From Acidobacteriaceae bacterium (lineage in GTDB: Bacteria > Acidobacteriota > Terriglobia > Terriglobales > Acidobacteriaceae): 23,633 nt of DNA. This document shows, one piece after another, positions 1 to 8,501 of this stretch. A program made the translations under genes and the position numbers. The stretch is from positions 1 to 23,633 of the forward strand of contig JAUTWY010000222.1 in NCBI GenBank assembly GCA_030838305.1, read 5' to 3'. The notes under the pieces were generated by a model. That model was given only the letters and a program-made list of their open reading frames with translations, did no database searches and was not told the origin of the DNA. Every line of letters begins with the position of its first letter. The stretch's first letter is position 1.

Positions 1-316
1 AGCCGGCGAACAACCCCTCAAGAACGTTCCGGTTGAAATATCCCACCAGATAGGCGGTAACGGCCGCGCCCAGAGAAGTTGCCAGTTCGAGCGTCATGCC
101 CAGTCGAATGTCGGTCGTGTGACGCTGGAGATGGATCGAGGAACTTGCGGCGGAAGTGGTAATAACCGCGACCAGACTCGTGCCAATGGCTTGTCGGATG
201 GGAATTCCAAAATGCAGCGCCAGAAGCGGAGAGAGGAGAACGCCACCACCGATGCCCGTCAATGCTCCCAGCAGACCGGCGAAGAAGCCCAGCAGCACCA
301 GCAGCGCGCTCAGCAT
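1..316 (-). CDS. TauE/SafE (TSUP) family permease, N-terminal part
   Basis: The reading frame starts at an ATG at 316 and runs off the left edge, so only about 105 residues are visible. The N-terminus is a hydrophobic helix (MLSALLVLLGFFAGLLGALT) followed by the glycine-rich GIGGG motif typical of the first repeat of TauE/SafE (formerly DUF81) transporters. A segment like IPIRQAIGTSLVAVITTSAA then follows, the usual second helix of the family. Members are inner-membrane proteins that move sulfite, sulfoacetate or other sulfur or organic anions; the substrate cannot be read from the sequence. The gene begins 8 nt after the lipA stop codon on the same strand, so it is probably co-transcribed with lipA. 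No clear Shine-Dalgarno is present. The family call is fairly sure, the substrate unknown. Confidence 0.8.
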   Translation of the reverse strand, partial: MLSALLVLLGFFAGLLGALTGIGGGVLLSPLLALHFGIPIRQAIGTSLVAVITTSAASSSIHLQRHTTDIRLGMTLELATSLGAAVTAYLVGYFNRNVLEGLFAG

Positions 317-324
317 TGCGGCGT

Positions 325-1245
325 CTAGGACACCACCCGCGGAGCCGCTGTTGACTCAGCCTGCTCATGCGCGTGGTAACTGGAGCGCACCATGGGGCCG
401 GACTCAACATGGCGGAAGCCGAAGCGTAACGCTTCGCCGCGTAGGTCGTTGAATTCCTGGGGCGTATAGAACCGGGCAATCGGCAAGTGGTCCCGCGAAG
501 GGCGGAGGTATTGGCCCACGGTAAGTATGTCAACGCCGCGGTTGCCAAGATCCCGGAACACTTCGATCAATTCATCCGTCGACTCACCGAGCCCCACCAT
601 CACACCACTCTTCGTGACCATGCCCGGGGAGAATTTCTTGGCATTCTCGAGCAATGTGAGCGTGCGCTCGTAACGAGCGCCGGAGCGCACGGCCCGATAA
701 AGACGGGGCACCGTTTCAGTGTTGTGATTCAGCACGTCAGGCTGTGCCTCCAGCACAATTTTCAGCGGCTCTTCCAATCCCTGGAAATCCGGGATCAACA
801 CCTCGATGCGGCAATCCGGGATCAGCTCGCGAATCTGGCGAATGGTCTCGGCAAAGACTTTGGCGCCCCCAACGTTGTCGTCGTCTCGGTTCACGCTGGT
901 CACAACCGCATGTTTCAGGCCGAGAGTAGCAACGGCCTCAGCCACGCGGCGTGGCTCATCCCAGTCGATCGGCTGGGGGCGGCCCTTCGGCACGGCGCAG
1001 AATCCACACCGGCGGGTGCAGATATCGCCCAGCAACATAAACGTTGCGGTTTTGTGATTCCAGCACTCGCCAATGTTCGGACACTGGGCCGACTCGCATA
1101 CGGTGTGCAGTCCCAATCCACGAGCCAACTTTTTGAGATTGTGAAAGTTTTCCCCGACGGGGGCTTTGGCCCGCAGCCAGTCAGGTTTCGGCATTCGGAC
1201 CGGAGGGTCGAGCTCGATCTGAATGAGTTGTGAAGCGCCTGCCAT
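325..1245 (-). CDS. lipA: Lipoyl synthase
   Basis: A 306-residue radical-SAM enzyme that inserts two sulfur atoms into protein-bound octanoyl groups to make lipoyl cofactors for pyruvate and 2-oxoglutarate dehydrogenases and the glycine cleavage system. Both iron-sulfur cluster motifs are present: the LipA-specific C50-x4-C55-x5-C61 (CESAQCPNIGEC) and the radical-SAM C76-x3-C80-x2-C83 (CTRRCGFC). The C-terminal RSSYHA motif, whose serine ligates the auxiliary cluster, is intact. Length is normal for the family. The ATG at 1245 lies 18 nt after the recG stop and lacks a Shine-Dalgarno; a TAGAAT hexamer sits 7 nt before it, so a separate promoter giving a near-leaderless mRNA is possible. No lipB is visible in the window. 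Confidence 0.96.
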   Translation of the reverse strand: MAGASQLIQIELDPPVRMPKPDWLRAKAPVGENFHNLKKLARGLGLHTVCESAQCPNIGECWNHKTATFMLLGDICTRRCGFCAVPKGRPQPIDWDEPRRVAEAVATLGLKHAVVTSVNRDDDNVGGAKVFAETIRQIRELIPDCRIEVLIPDFQGLEEPLKIVLEAQPDVLNHNTETVPRLYRAVRSGARYERTLTLLENAKKFSPGMVTKSGVMVGLGESTDELIEVFRDLGNRGVDILTVGQYLRPSRDHLPIARFYTPQEFNDLRGEALRFGFRHVESGPMVRSSYHAHEQAESTAAPRVVS

Positions 1246-1263
1246 CTTTACGATTCTACCAGT

Positions 1264-3465
1264 TCAGCCAACTTCAGCTAGAGCGTAGGTATGCTGCCAG
1301 CGGGTGCGCAAGGCGACGAGAGCGCGACTGATTTCCACCTCTGTAATTTCAGGATTGGGCCCGGACATTACCGCCGCGGCTTCGCGTTTGGCAAGTTCGA
1401 GCAGTTGCCGGTCACGGATCAGATTGGCTACGCGAAAATTCGGCATGCCGGCCTGCCGCGTGCCGAAAAACTCTCCCGGCCCGCGCAGTTCAAGATCGAG
1501 TTCGGCGATCTGGAAGCCGTCGTTGGTGCGTGTCATGGCCTCGAGACGCCGCTCACCGTCCTCCGTCACTTTGCCGCCAGTCATCAGAATGCAGAAGGAC
1601 TTTGCGGCTCCGCGCCCAATGCGTCCGCGCAACTGGTGAAGCTGCGCCAGTCCAAAGCGTTCCGCATGTTCGATGACCATTACGGTGGCGTTGGGCACGT
1701 CCACGCCGACCTCGATCACCGTGGTCGCTACCAAAATCTGCAACTCGCCTTTCTGGAACATGCGCATGACCTGATCTTTCAAGTCGGAATCGAGCCGGCC
1801 GTGCAGCAGGCCGACTTTCAGATCCGCAAATATTTTGCTGCTCAGCTCGCGATACATCTTGATCGCAGCTTTCAGTTCGGACTCTTCGTTTTCAGCAATG
1901 ACCGGGTAGACCACATAGACCTGATGCCCCTTCGTCACCTGCTTGCGCACGAAATCCCAGACTTCGCTTGAGCGATCATCGGTGATTCTTCGGGTGACGA
2001 TTGGGGTGCGGCCCGGTGGGAGTTCATCGAGAACGCTGAGATCGAGATCGCCGTACAGGGTCAGTGCGAGTGTTCGCGGAATCGGCGTGGCAGTCATCAC
2101 TAGCACATCCGGCTCGGCTGCATTTTTGTCGGCGGTGCCTGCTTCGGATTCGGTGAGAATGGTTTTGCCTCGACCCTCGCCGCTGTCACCCGACTTCTTC
2201 ATCAACTTCAGCCGCTGCAAGACGCCGAAGCGATGCTGTTCGTCGACGATGACGAGGCCGGGTTTTGCAAACTCTACTTTCTCTTCTAGCAGGGCGTGGG
2301 TGCCGATGATGAGTTGTGCGTTCCCCTGTGCGATGTGGCGGCGGATGTCGCGCTTGCGATCCGACTCTAAGGAGCCAGTTAGCAGAACGATCCGGTAGCC
2401 AGCATTCTCCAGAATCTTGCGGGCGGAAAAATAATGCTGTTGCGCGAGGATTTCAGTGGGCGCCATCAGTGCGACCTGGTAGCCATTTTCGATGGCGATG
2501 ATTGCGGCCTGAAATCCGATGATGGTTTTCCCCGAGCCCACATCCCCTTGCAGCAAGCGGCGCATGGGATGCGGTTGCTGCATGTCGTCGGCAATTTCCT
2601 TCAGTACCCGCTTCTGTGCTGCTGTGGGATGGAAGGGCAGAATCTTCTTGATCGCCTGGCGCACTCGATCGTCAAGTTGAAAGGCGATTCCGGTCTGCGC
2701 TTTCTGCTGGCGGCGCTTCAGTTCCAGTCCCAGCTCAGTGAAGAACAATTCCTCGAAGATTAGGCGGATATGCGCGGGCGTGCGCGATGACTGCAAGGCT
2801 TCGAAACTCTCTCCGGCTTCGGGCCAGTGCACTTTCCACAAGGCCTCGCGCGGCGAAACCAGCGCCAGGCGCTCGCGGACGGCTGCGGGAATCGTTTCGG
2901 GAAGGTCTGGAGTCAGATCGTCCAGCGCCGTGCGGATGACGCGGCGAAACCAGCGCGCGGTAACGCGTCCTTGTCCGGCGGACTCGTAGATGGGCACGAT
3001 GCGGCCTACTTCGAGCGATGCGGCGGCTTTGTCATCCGCGCCCTCGCTGCCGGAGTCACCCAACATCTCGAACTGCGGCTGGATGATCTGCAACTCTCCG
3101 CTGCGCGAGTCCTGCTCGACCTTGCCATAGAGCGCGATCAACTGGCCGGGCTTGAACTTGTCTTGCAGATAGGTAGCATTGAACCAAAGACATTTCAGCT
3201 TTGACGGGCCCTGCCCCACGGTCAACTGGAAGATGGGCATGCGGCGAGTACGAAACAGTCCCGAGTTGCGGACTTCGCCGATCACGGTAGCCATTTCGCC
3301 GGCGCGCAGTTCGGAGATGCCGCGCGGATTCAGCCGGTCTTCGTACCGGAATGGCAGGTAATTGAGTAGATCGCCGACCGTGGCAATGCCCTTGGTGGCA
3401 AGGATCTCCGCCAGCTTGGGGCCGATTCCCTTGACGTACTGCACGGGGGTGGTGAGTTCCAGCAT
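1264..3465 (-). CDS. recG: ATP-dependent DNA helicase RecG
   Basis: A 733-residue superfamily 2 helicase that remodels stalled replication forks and Holliday junctions in the cytoplasm. The N-terminal helix-hairpin region (YVKGIGPKLAEIL) and OB-fold wedge domain (about 60-150) precede the helicase core. Walker A is GDVGSGKT near residues 307-314, motif II is DEQH near 408-411, followed by TATPIPRT and QLRGRIGRG (motif VI). About 15-20 extra residues lie between motifs II and III, a modest loop expansion. The frame is open upstream to a TTG at 3525, but the 20 extra residues look non-conserved and the ATG at 3465 gives the usual RecG beginning (MLELTTPVQYVKG), so I chose that start. It is the first gene of a tight recG-lipA-permease run. 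Confidence 0.95.
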   Translation of the reverse strand: MLELTTPVQYVKGIGPKLAEILATKGIATVGDLLNYLPFRYEDRLNPRGISELRAGEMATVIGEVRNSGLFRTRRMPIFQLTVGQGPSKLKCLWFNATYLQDKFKPGQLIALYGKVEQDSRSGELQIIQPQFEMLGDSGSEGADDKAAASLEVGRIVPIYESAGQGRVTARWFRRVIRTALDDLTPDLPETIPAAVRERLALVSPREALWKVHWPEAGESFEALQSSRTPAHIRLIFEELFFTELGLELKRRQQKAQTGIAFQLDDRVRQAIKKILPFHPTAAQKRVLKEIADDMQQPHPMRRLLQGDVGSGKTIIGFQAAIIAIENGYQVALMAPTEILAQQHYFSARKILENAGYRIVLLTGSLESDRKRDIRRHIAQGNAQLIIGTHALLEEKVEFAKPGLVIVDEQHRFGVLQRLKLMKKSGDSGEGRGKTILTESEAGTADKNAAEPDVLVMTATPIPRTLALTLYGDLDLSVLDELPPGRTPIVTRRITDDRSSEVWDFVRKQVTKGHQVYVVYPVIAENEESELKAAIKMYRELSSKIFADLKVGLLHGRLDSDLKDQVMRMFQKGELQILVATTVIEVGVDVPNATVMVIEHAERFGLAQLHQLRGRIGRGAAKSFCILMTGGKVTEDGERRLEAMTRTNDGFQIAELDLELRGPGEFFGTRQAGMPNFRVANLIRDRQLLELAKREAAAVMSGPNPEITEVEISRALVALRTRWQHTYALAEVG

Positions 3466-3539
3466 GGAGTGCTCAGGGAATGTTAGCAGGGAGTCGGGTT
3501 GGGAATGTTTTGAGTGATTCCCCAAGTGGGCACGGGCGG

Positions 3540-3965
3540 CGACTCCCTTGATTATGAGGCCAAGCTTCAGACGCCAAGGCTGCGTGAGGGTATCGAAGGT
3601 CTGTATCGCAGACAGTATGGGACGCCGCCTTCAACTCAAATCCACAGGATCTGGCCGATCGGACGTATAGCTGGATTCAGGCCATCGCGCAGGCTGAACA
3701 CGATCTCGCGCCTACTTGGATCTCTGGCTGCGCGCCCATCGGCTAACGCGCATCGACACCTCGCGTTGATGATTGCGCAGAACGGTTTGCCCAATGCGCA
3801 GAGCCCGACCGGTGGATACTGGGGGGGCCGAAGGAACAATGGGAGCAGTTGAATGCGTGGTTACACTTGCCTGAAGCGCACCAAAAGCTAACCAGCGCAG
3901 TCGAACGCTGGAGCGACTCGGCTTTTGCAACCGAGCTGATAGAGGCGGCCATTCTGCTTCGGTAA
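3540..3965 (+). pseudogene. Degraded coding region, unknown protein
   Basis: One plus-strand frame reads like protein over about 120 codons but is cut by stops at 3555, 3585 and 3744 (TAA). The downstream part, from about 3747 to a TAA at 3963-3965, is open for 72 codons with a natural composition (for example GGPKEQWEQLNAWLHLPEA) but has no plausible start codon. Around 3720-3765 a second frame (WLRAHRLTRIDTSR) could bridge the two parts, which would fit a pair of compensating frameshifts. I do not recognise the family. It may be a decayed gene, a real gene hit by sequencing errors, or chance. The last codons end 9 nt before the next gene's start. Confidence 0.3.
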
Positions 3966-3974
3966 ACTCTTTGC

Positions 3975-4184
3975 ATGAAGCCGGTGTCTAAACCCTCGGT
4001 GCTGGTCAATCTGCTCCAAGCTCTCTGCGCCATCATCCTGGGCAACGTTGCCTACTTCTTTCTCGCGCCTCCGTTTCATCTGCCGCGGCATCGACCGTAT
4101 CAGGCGGATTGGGGACTGGTGGTGGATTTTTGGTTTTGCGTCGTGACTTACGGGTTAATTCGGACGGCCAGAGGGTGGAAGTAA
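3975..4184 (+). CDS. Small two-helix membrane protein
   Basis: A 69-residue protein with two predicted membrane segments, about residues 8-31 (VNLLQALCAIILGNVAYFFL) and 45-63 (WGLVVDFWFCVVTYGLI), joined by a short polar loop containing PRHRPYQAD. The ends are basic (K2, K6; R63-K69), suggesting both termini face the cytoplasm. I do not recognise a named family, but the composition is clearly that of a real membrane protein rather than a shadow frame. There is no Shine-Dalgarno. A TAAACT hexamer lies exactly 6 nt before the ATG, so a leaderless mRNA is possible although no good -35 is seen. It stands alone between a broken frame and a repeat-containing gap. Confidence 0.7.
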   Translation: MKPVSKPSVLVNLLQALCAIILGNVAYFFLAPPFHLPRHRPYQADWGLVVDFWFCVVTYGLIRTARGWK

Positions 4185-4516
4185 GGGGTTCGTTTGATTT
4201 CGAGCGCAAGGAAACGCGGAGGCTAAAGCCCCTATCCGTCCGAGCCCTGACGCGGCGCTGAAGCTGAAGCTCTTCCTCTTCCACGGTGATGCACCCATTT
4301 GGGGATCTCCTACAGAGGTCGGCTGAAGCCGCGGTTAAATACTTGCCGGGACTTTGCGGCGCGACTGGAAGTCGCTCCCCGCAAAGCCAAATCGCGGATC
4401 GATTTCCTTAGAAACGGCTGGCCCGGTATCACTTCCGGGTCTATCTATGCCCTCCGGTTGACGTTACTTTGGGAACCTGCTCAACTGGCCGCGCCACGTT
4501 ACCATTAGCCTGCACC
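4185..4516. other. Gene-free stretch with hairpin repeats
   Basis: No credible coding frame. The stretch holds several short inverted repeats: CGGC-TGAA-GCCG at 4320-4331, the long imperfect hairpin at 4352-4386, and CCCGG-loop-CCGGG around 4421-4439. Phrases such as GGCTGAAGCC and GGCTAAAGCCCC resemble dispersed intergenic repeats known from acidobacterial genomes (recollection, not searched). A TACCAT hexamer at 4500-4505 lies 11 nt before the diguanylate cyclase start and could be its -10. Confidence 0.5.
4352..4386. repeat. Imperfect inverted repeat (REP-like hairpin)
   Basis: Left arm CTTTGCGG-CG-CGACT and right arm AGTCG-CTC-CCCGCAAAG pair with one small internal bulge around a GGA loop. 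There is no T-run on either side, so it does not look like an intrinsic terminator. It fits a REP-type dispersed element; copy number elsewhere in the genome cannot be seen here. Confidence 0.55.
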
Positions 4517-6004
4517 ATGAACAAAATTGCTGTCTTGTACGATGCAGGGCAAGCTGTGCTCTCCACGTTCGATCTGGACGAAGTGTTGCAGCGCATCCTC
4601 GGCATTGCGCACGACTATTTTCATTTGCGGAATGTGGCGATTGTGCTGCTGGATAAGCAGTCGCAGGAGCTGTACGTCCGCTCGCAGTTGGGCTGGGACG
4701 AAGGAGAAGACAAACTTCGCTGGCCTGTAGGTCAGGGGATTACGGGTGCCGCGGCGCTGAAGAAGCAGCCGGTCTATTCTCCCGACGTCAGCCAGGATGA
4801 GCGCTATCTCTGTTCCGCCAAATCCACACGTTCTGAGTTGGCCATACCGTTGATGGTGCGCGACGAAGTGGTGGGGGTGCTCGATTGCCAGAGCGACCGG
4901 CTGGATCATTTTGATTCCGAGACCATCGACCTGCTCACCCTGTTCTCCACGCAGGCGTCGATGGCGCTACAGAACGCTCGGCTGTATTCGCTGGAGCAGC
5001 AACGGGCGCGGCAACTGCAAGCAATCAACGCCATTGCGCAACAGACTACCGCGGTTCTTGATTTAGAAGATTTGTTAAATCGAGTTTGCCAGTTGATCAA
5101 GGATGCGTTCCGAGTCTCGCACGTCTCACTTTTCTTACGCGAGGATCAAGACCTGGTGCTGCGGGCCCATCACGGCACGCTCACGCCACGCATTCCACAG
5201 GGGGGGCGCTTTCCCGCGAGCAACGAGCCTTGGGCGAGCATCCTGACCGGCAGCCGGACCATGGTGGAAAGCGATCTGCGCAGCGCTACGACCATGAAGT
5301 TCTTCGCGGAGTCGGCATCGCGTTTGCGTATTCCGCTGATTTCATTCGGACAGGCACTCGGGGTTCTTGCGCTCGACAGTTCCCAGCCCGATGCCTTTCG
5401 AGATGGCGATCGGGAATCGTTGGAATCGGTGGCCGACATTTGCGCCACCGCTATTCAAAACGCCCACTACGTTGAGCGCGTAAAACAGCTTGCATATCTG
5501 GACGGTTTAACCGGCATCTTTAACCGGCGCTTTTTCGAATTGCGCATCATGGAAGAGATTGAGCGCGCCCGCCGCTACGGCACCGGGATGGCCGTCATCA
5601 TGGCCGACATTGATCAGTTCAAGCGGCTCAATGACGAGTTCGGGCACGTGCTGGGCGACGAGGTGTTGCGGCAAGTGTCTTCGCTCTTCAACCAGCAACT
5701 ACGGAAGATTGACGTCGTCTGCCGTTACGGAGGCGAGGAATTTGGGATTCTGCTCACGCAAACCAATGCGCAGCACGCCATGAATATCGCGGAAAAATTG
5801 CGGAAGATCGTCGCAGCTTGGCAGTTCCCGGGTGTGCCGCGCACGGTCACGATCAGCGCGGGAACCGCAGCCTTTCCTGATCAGGGTATCACTCGCGATG
5901 AATTGGTCAGGGCAGCGGATGCTGCCTTGTACGCTGCCAAGGTAGCGGGCCGGAACCAGGTCTGCCTGGGGTCTGTAGCGCGGGGCCACGCGGCAGGGTC
6001 TTAG
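4517..6004 (+). CDS. GAF-GAF-GGDEF diguanylate cyclase
   Basis: A 495-residue cytoplasmic enzyme predicted to make the second messenger c-di-GMP from two GTP. Two GAF sensor domains (about residues 18-155 and 180-318) are joined by a helical linker and followed by a GGDEF domain (about 325-485). The active-site motif is GGEEF at 405-409, an active form. An inhibitory-site RxxD (R396-K-I-D399) sits exactly five residues before it, as in PleD, so product feedback inhibition is expected. The signal bound by the GAF domains is unknown; there are no membrane segments. I chose the ATG at 4517 (MNKIAVLYDAG); an upstream ATG at 4469 would add 16 residues of unlikely sequence. No Shine-Dalgarno is visible. 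It converges on the PDZ gene. Confidence 0.93.
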   Translation: MNKIAVLYDAGQAVLSTFDLDEVLQRILGIAHDYFHLRNVAIVLLDKQSQELYVRSQLGWDEGEDKLRWPVGQGITGAAALKKQPVYSPDVSQDERYLCSAKSTRSELAIPLMVRDEVVGVLDCQSDRLDHFDSETIDLLTLFSTQASMALQNARLYSLEQQRARQLQAINAIAQQTTAVLDLEDLLNRVCQLIKDAFRVSHVSLFLREDQDLVLRAHHGTLTPRIPQGGRFPASNEPWASILTGSRTMVESDLRSATTMKFFAESASRLRIPLISFGQALGVLALDSSQPDAFRDGDRESLESVADICATAIQNAHYVERVKQLAYLDGLTGIFNRRFFELRIMEEIERARRYGTGMAVIMADIDQFKRLNDEFGHVLGDEVLRQVSSLFNQQLRKIDVVCRYGGEEFGILLTQTNAQHAMNIAEKLRKIVAAWQFPGVPRTVTISAGTAAFPDQGITRDELVRAADAALYAAKVAGRNQVCLGSVARGHAAGS

Positions 6005-6061
6005 GTTTCTACACGCTCGTCATCGGTTTCTTCAGGCTTGTCGTCCCGAGCGGCAATGAGG

Positions 6062-7216
6062 CTAGATATCCAGCCAATTTCGCTCGAACTCGATCCGAAG
6101 CTCTTCCATTTCTCTCCGCACTTTTTCGCGGCTCTTCTGAAGTTCCTCTTGCACCTTGGGACTGAGTTGCTCTCGTAGCTTTTGGGTTTGCTCCTTCAGG
6201 TGCTTCTTCTGTGCACAGACAGATTTAGCCACCTCCGCCGATGCCTTGCGGCTTTCTTCAGCAGCCAAAGCAATTTGGGGCTGGAGTTTGGCGATTTCCT
6301 CCCGCACCTGGCTCAGCTCGGCTTGAGTCTCGGCGTCCAGGTCAGGAACTTCGAAGCTTTCCTCAATCATCTCGCCCGATTCTTTCCGCTCAGGCAAAGT
6401 GAGAGTAAGAGTCAGTTCCTTCTTGTCGCGCATCACACTCACCTTCACCGATCCGGCGCTGCGGCCACGCAAAGAGTGAGTGAAATCACTGGTATCGTGC
6501 ACCGCCTGATCGCCCACCCGCACGATCACATCTCCGGCGCGCATTCCAGCCTTGTCGGCGCGGCTCCCCTTTTCCACCGAACGGATCAGAACCCCATTGC
6601 CACTTTTGACCCCAAAAAATTCGCCCAGCTGGGGCGTGAGATTCTCCACCATCACGCCGCTTCTCATGGACGAGTGCACGTATACAACGCCAATGTTCGG
6701 AACCTCAAAGTCCGGCATGTTCGGCATCGGCGGCATTTCGACATGGAAGTCACCGTCATTGTCCTTGCCTTTGCCCTTCGCGATATGCGGAAATTCTGAA
6801 CGCCGGTCAGCCAGTTGTACCTTGATGGTCACGGGCTGCCCGTCGCGGCTCAGTCCCAGCGACACCACGCGTCCCGCCGGCGTTTCATGGATCATCCGCT
6901 GCAATTGCGACTTGCTTTCGACCACGGTGCCGTTCATGGTGAGAATGACGTCGTGCTCCTTGATACCCGCTTTGCCCGCGGGAGCGTCCTGGTCAACCAT
7001 GGTCACCTCAACCCCTTGCTCCTCTTTCAGTTTCAAGGCGCCGAGCCGGTCGGCGCTGACATCCACGATGTCCACTCCAAGGTAGGAACTGGTGCCGGAG
7101 TCTTCGCTGGGAATGCCGAACGGCTGCGACGAATCGATTGTCCAATTCTGTTCAGCTGTGGATAAGCTAAGCAGCAATGGCAGTAAGGCAATCGTGGACA
7201 AAATATGTTTCCGCAT
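6062..7216 (-). CDS. Secreted double-PDZ protein with coiled-coil tail
   Basis: A 384-residue exported protein. Residues 1-21 form a signal peptide (MRKHILSTIALLPLLLSLST-AEQ). Two PDZ domains follow at about 45-135 and 186-275, each with the DegP/HtrA-like pattern of hydrophobic ligand loop and 'KAGIKEHDVI' or 'KAGMRAGDVI' helix. Between them is a Pro/Met-rich linker (MPPMPNMPDF). Residues about 295-380 are charged and heptad-like, a likely coiled coil. No trypsin-like protease domain or catalytic Ser-His-Asp is present, so it probably binds extracytoplasmic protein ends rather than cutting them. AGGGAGG lies 7 nt before the ATG, a strong Shine-Dalgarno. It follows the DUF4097 gene by 67 nt and is the last gene of the sigma-factor unit. 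Confidence 0.88.
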   Translation of the reverse strand: MRKHILSTIALLPLLLSLSTAEQNWTIDSSQPFGIPSEDSGTSSYLGVDIVDVSADRLGALKLKEEQGVEVTMVDQDAPAGKAGIKEHDVILTMNGTVVESKSQLQRMIHETPAGRVVSLGLSRDGQPVTIKVQLADRRSEFPHIAKGKGKDNDGDFHVEMPPMPNMPDFEVPNIGVVYVHSSMRSGVMVENLTPQLGEFFGVKSGNGVLIRSVEKGSRADKAGMRAGDVIVRVGDQAVHDTSDFTHSLRGRSAGSVKVSVMRDKKELTLTLTLPERKESGEMIEESFEVPDLDAETQAELSQVREEIAKLQPQIALAAEESRKASAEVAKSVCAQKKHLKEQTQKLREQLSPKVQEELQKSREKVRREMEELRIEFERNWLDI

Positions 7217-7283
7217 GGCTCAACCTCCCTGGCTACATGAACCTTAATTTTCTGGTGTCCTGGGTAGAACTTTGCATTGTCGA

Positions 7284-8501
7284 TTAATTCGCCCGCCTGA
7301 AGCAGATATCGCCGCTCGTGGTCCGAACCTTCAACACGGGACCACCACCATTCAATTTGCCATCGGCGCTCAGTGTCCTCGGACCCCATTGATTGCCTTC
7401 GCTCGCGATGTGGATGTCGGGAAAGTCGGAAGTAATATGGTGCCCGTTGCCGAGGTCTACGGTAGCGCGCACCGACATGGCAACATCCGCGGCGATGTAC
7501 ACGGTGATGTCGCCGCCGGAAGTTTCCAGCACGGAATCGGTCTGCTCAGCTCCGGTGTTGATAAACTTCACTTTAATTCCGCCCGCACCAGTCTCAACTC
7601 GCGCCGAGGGAACCCCATACAATTCGATGGAGCCCGCTCCGGAGTTCGCTCCCACCCGGCCTTTTGCCGAAGTCAGGCGAATGCTGCCCCCGCCAGTATC
7701 GATGTCGGCGGGACCGCCGATGTCTCCCAAGTTGATGTTGCCGCCGCCGGTCGACGCTTTCACTCGGCCCGTGCAACGCTTGATGTCGACGTTGCCACCG
7801 CCCGCCTCAATCACCACACCCTGTTCCCCGGAGAGCACAACCACATTGCCGCCGCCCGTCTCCGCCTTGATCTGGCCCTTCACGGACTTGATGGAGATGT
7901 TGCCGCCGCCCGTCTCCAGCTTCAGATCCCCGCCTACGGTACCGATATCGATGGAGTCGCCCCCGGTCTCCACGCCCACGGAACCACCAACGTCATCTAC
8001 GCGAATCTTCCCGCCACCACTGGCAATGTCCACGCGCCCAGAAATTCCTGTCGCCTCAACGCCGCCTCCGCCAGTTTCGATCTTCACCCAGTCTGTGTCT
8101 CGCGGGACGTTGATCACAAACTCCCCGGCGAATCCGTGCATCCGCCGGCCTTCCCACTCGCCAACGATCCAAGCCGTGTCGCCCTTGACGACAGCATTGA
8201 TCTTGAGACCCCCGAACTGGCGGCGTACGTCCTCGTCAGACGAGTAAGAGTGACCACGAACGACGTAAGTGATGCCCTGCTGTTGTCCGCCGTGCACCAC
8301 TACCGAGCCCATATCCAACTTGACTCTCACGTTCTTGGCCGCGGCCAGTGTGCCAGATGTTGCCTGGCTCCAGGTCCCGCCTTCGTGAGACGGGTGTTTC
8401 TCCTGCGCCAAGGCCAGCGGCGCAAGCACAACCAACATACAAAGCATTTTGACGAATTGTGGCGAACGCTTCAGATAAACCACCTCAGTTTCTGTAGACA
8501 T
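7284..8501 (-). CDS. Secreted DUF4097 beta-solenoid protein
   Basis: A 405-residue protein with a signal peptide (hydrophobic core MLCMLVVLAPLALAQ, cleavage near residue 32 after a 19-residue N-region). The body matches the DUF4097 (adhesin-like) family: ten tandem 18-residue repeats with consensus V-x-I-E-T-G-G-G-x-I-x-I-x-x-V-x-G-x, predicted to stack as a right-handed beta-helix outside the cytoplasm. The last third keeps the pattern loosely (LETSGGDITVYI, VRTTSGDICFRR). Enzymatic residues are not evident. The ATG at 8501 overlaps the upstream stop as TGATG, so translation is coupled to the anti-sigma gene; a TTG at 8504 is an alternative. The overlap and shared strand suggest it is made with, and perhaps controlled by, the sigma/anti-sigma pair. 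Its exact role is unknown. Confidence 0.87.
   Translation of the reverse strand: MSTETEVVYLKRSPQFVKMLCMLVVLAPLALAQEKHPSHEGGTWSQATSGTLAAAKNVRVKLDMGSVVVHGGQQQGITYVVRGHSYSSDEDVRRQFGGLKINAVVKGDTAWIVGEWEGRRMHGFAGEFVINVPRDTDWVKIETGGGGVEATGISGRVDIASGGGKIRVDDVGGSVGVETGGDSIDIGTVGGDLKLETGGGNISIKSVKGQIKAETGGGNVVVLSGEQGVVIEAGGGNVDIKRCTGRVKASTGGGNINLGDIGGPADIDTGGGSIRLTSAKGRVGANSGAGSIELYGVPSARVETGAGGIKVKFINTGAEQTDSVLETSGGDITVYIAADVAMSVRATVDLGNGHHITSDFPDIHIASEGNQWGPRTLSADGKLNGGGPVLKVRTTSGDICFRRAN
7551..8087 (-). repeat. Ten tandem 18-codon (54-bp) repeats
   Basis: Inside the DUF4097 gene the protein repeats every 18 residues ten times: VKIETGGGGVEATGISGR, VDIASGGGKIRVDDVGGS, VGVETGGDSIDIGTVGGD, LKLETGGGNISIKSVKGQ and so on to ARVETGAGGIKVKFINTG; only the ninth copy is shorter (17). 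At the DNA level the recurring plus-strand phrase is a CCGCCGCCCGTCTCC-like block. Confidence 0.85.

Noticed and set aside
487..1233. Long plus-strand frame opposite lipA (248 codons)
   Set aside because: It lies wholly over lipA, whose Fe-S motifs are unmistakable; the opposite-strand protein has no recognisable features.
3466..3525. N-terminal extension of RecG from TTG 3525
   Set aside because: The 20 residues are not RecG-like, and the ATG at 3465 gives the standard beginning.
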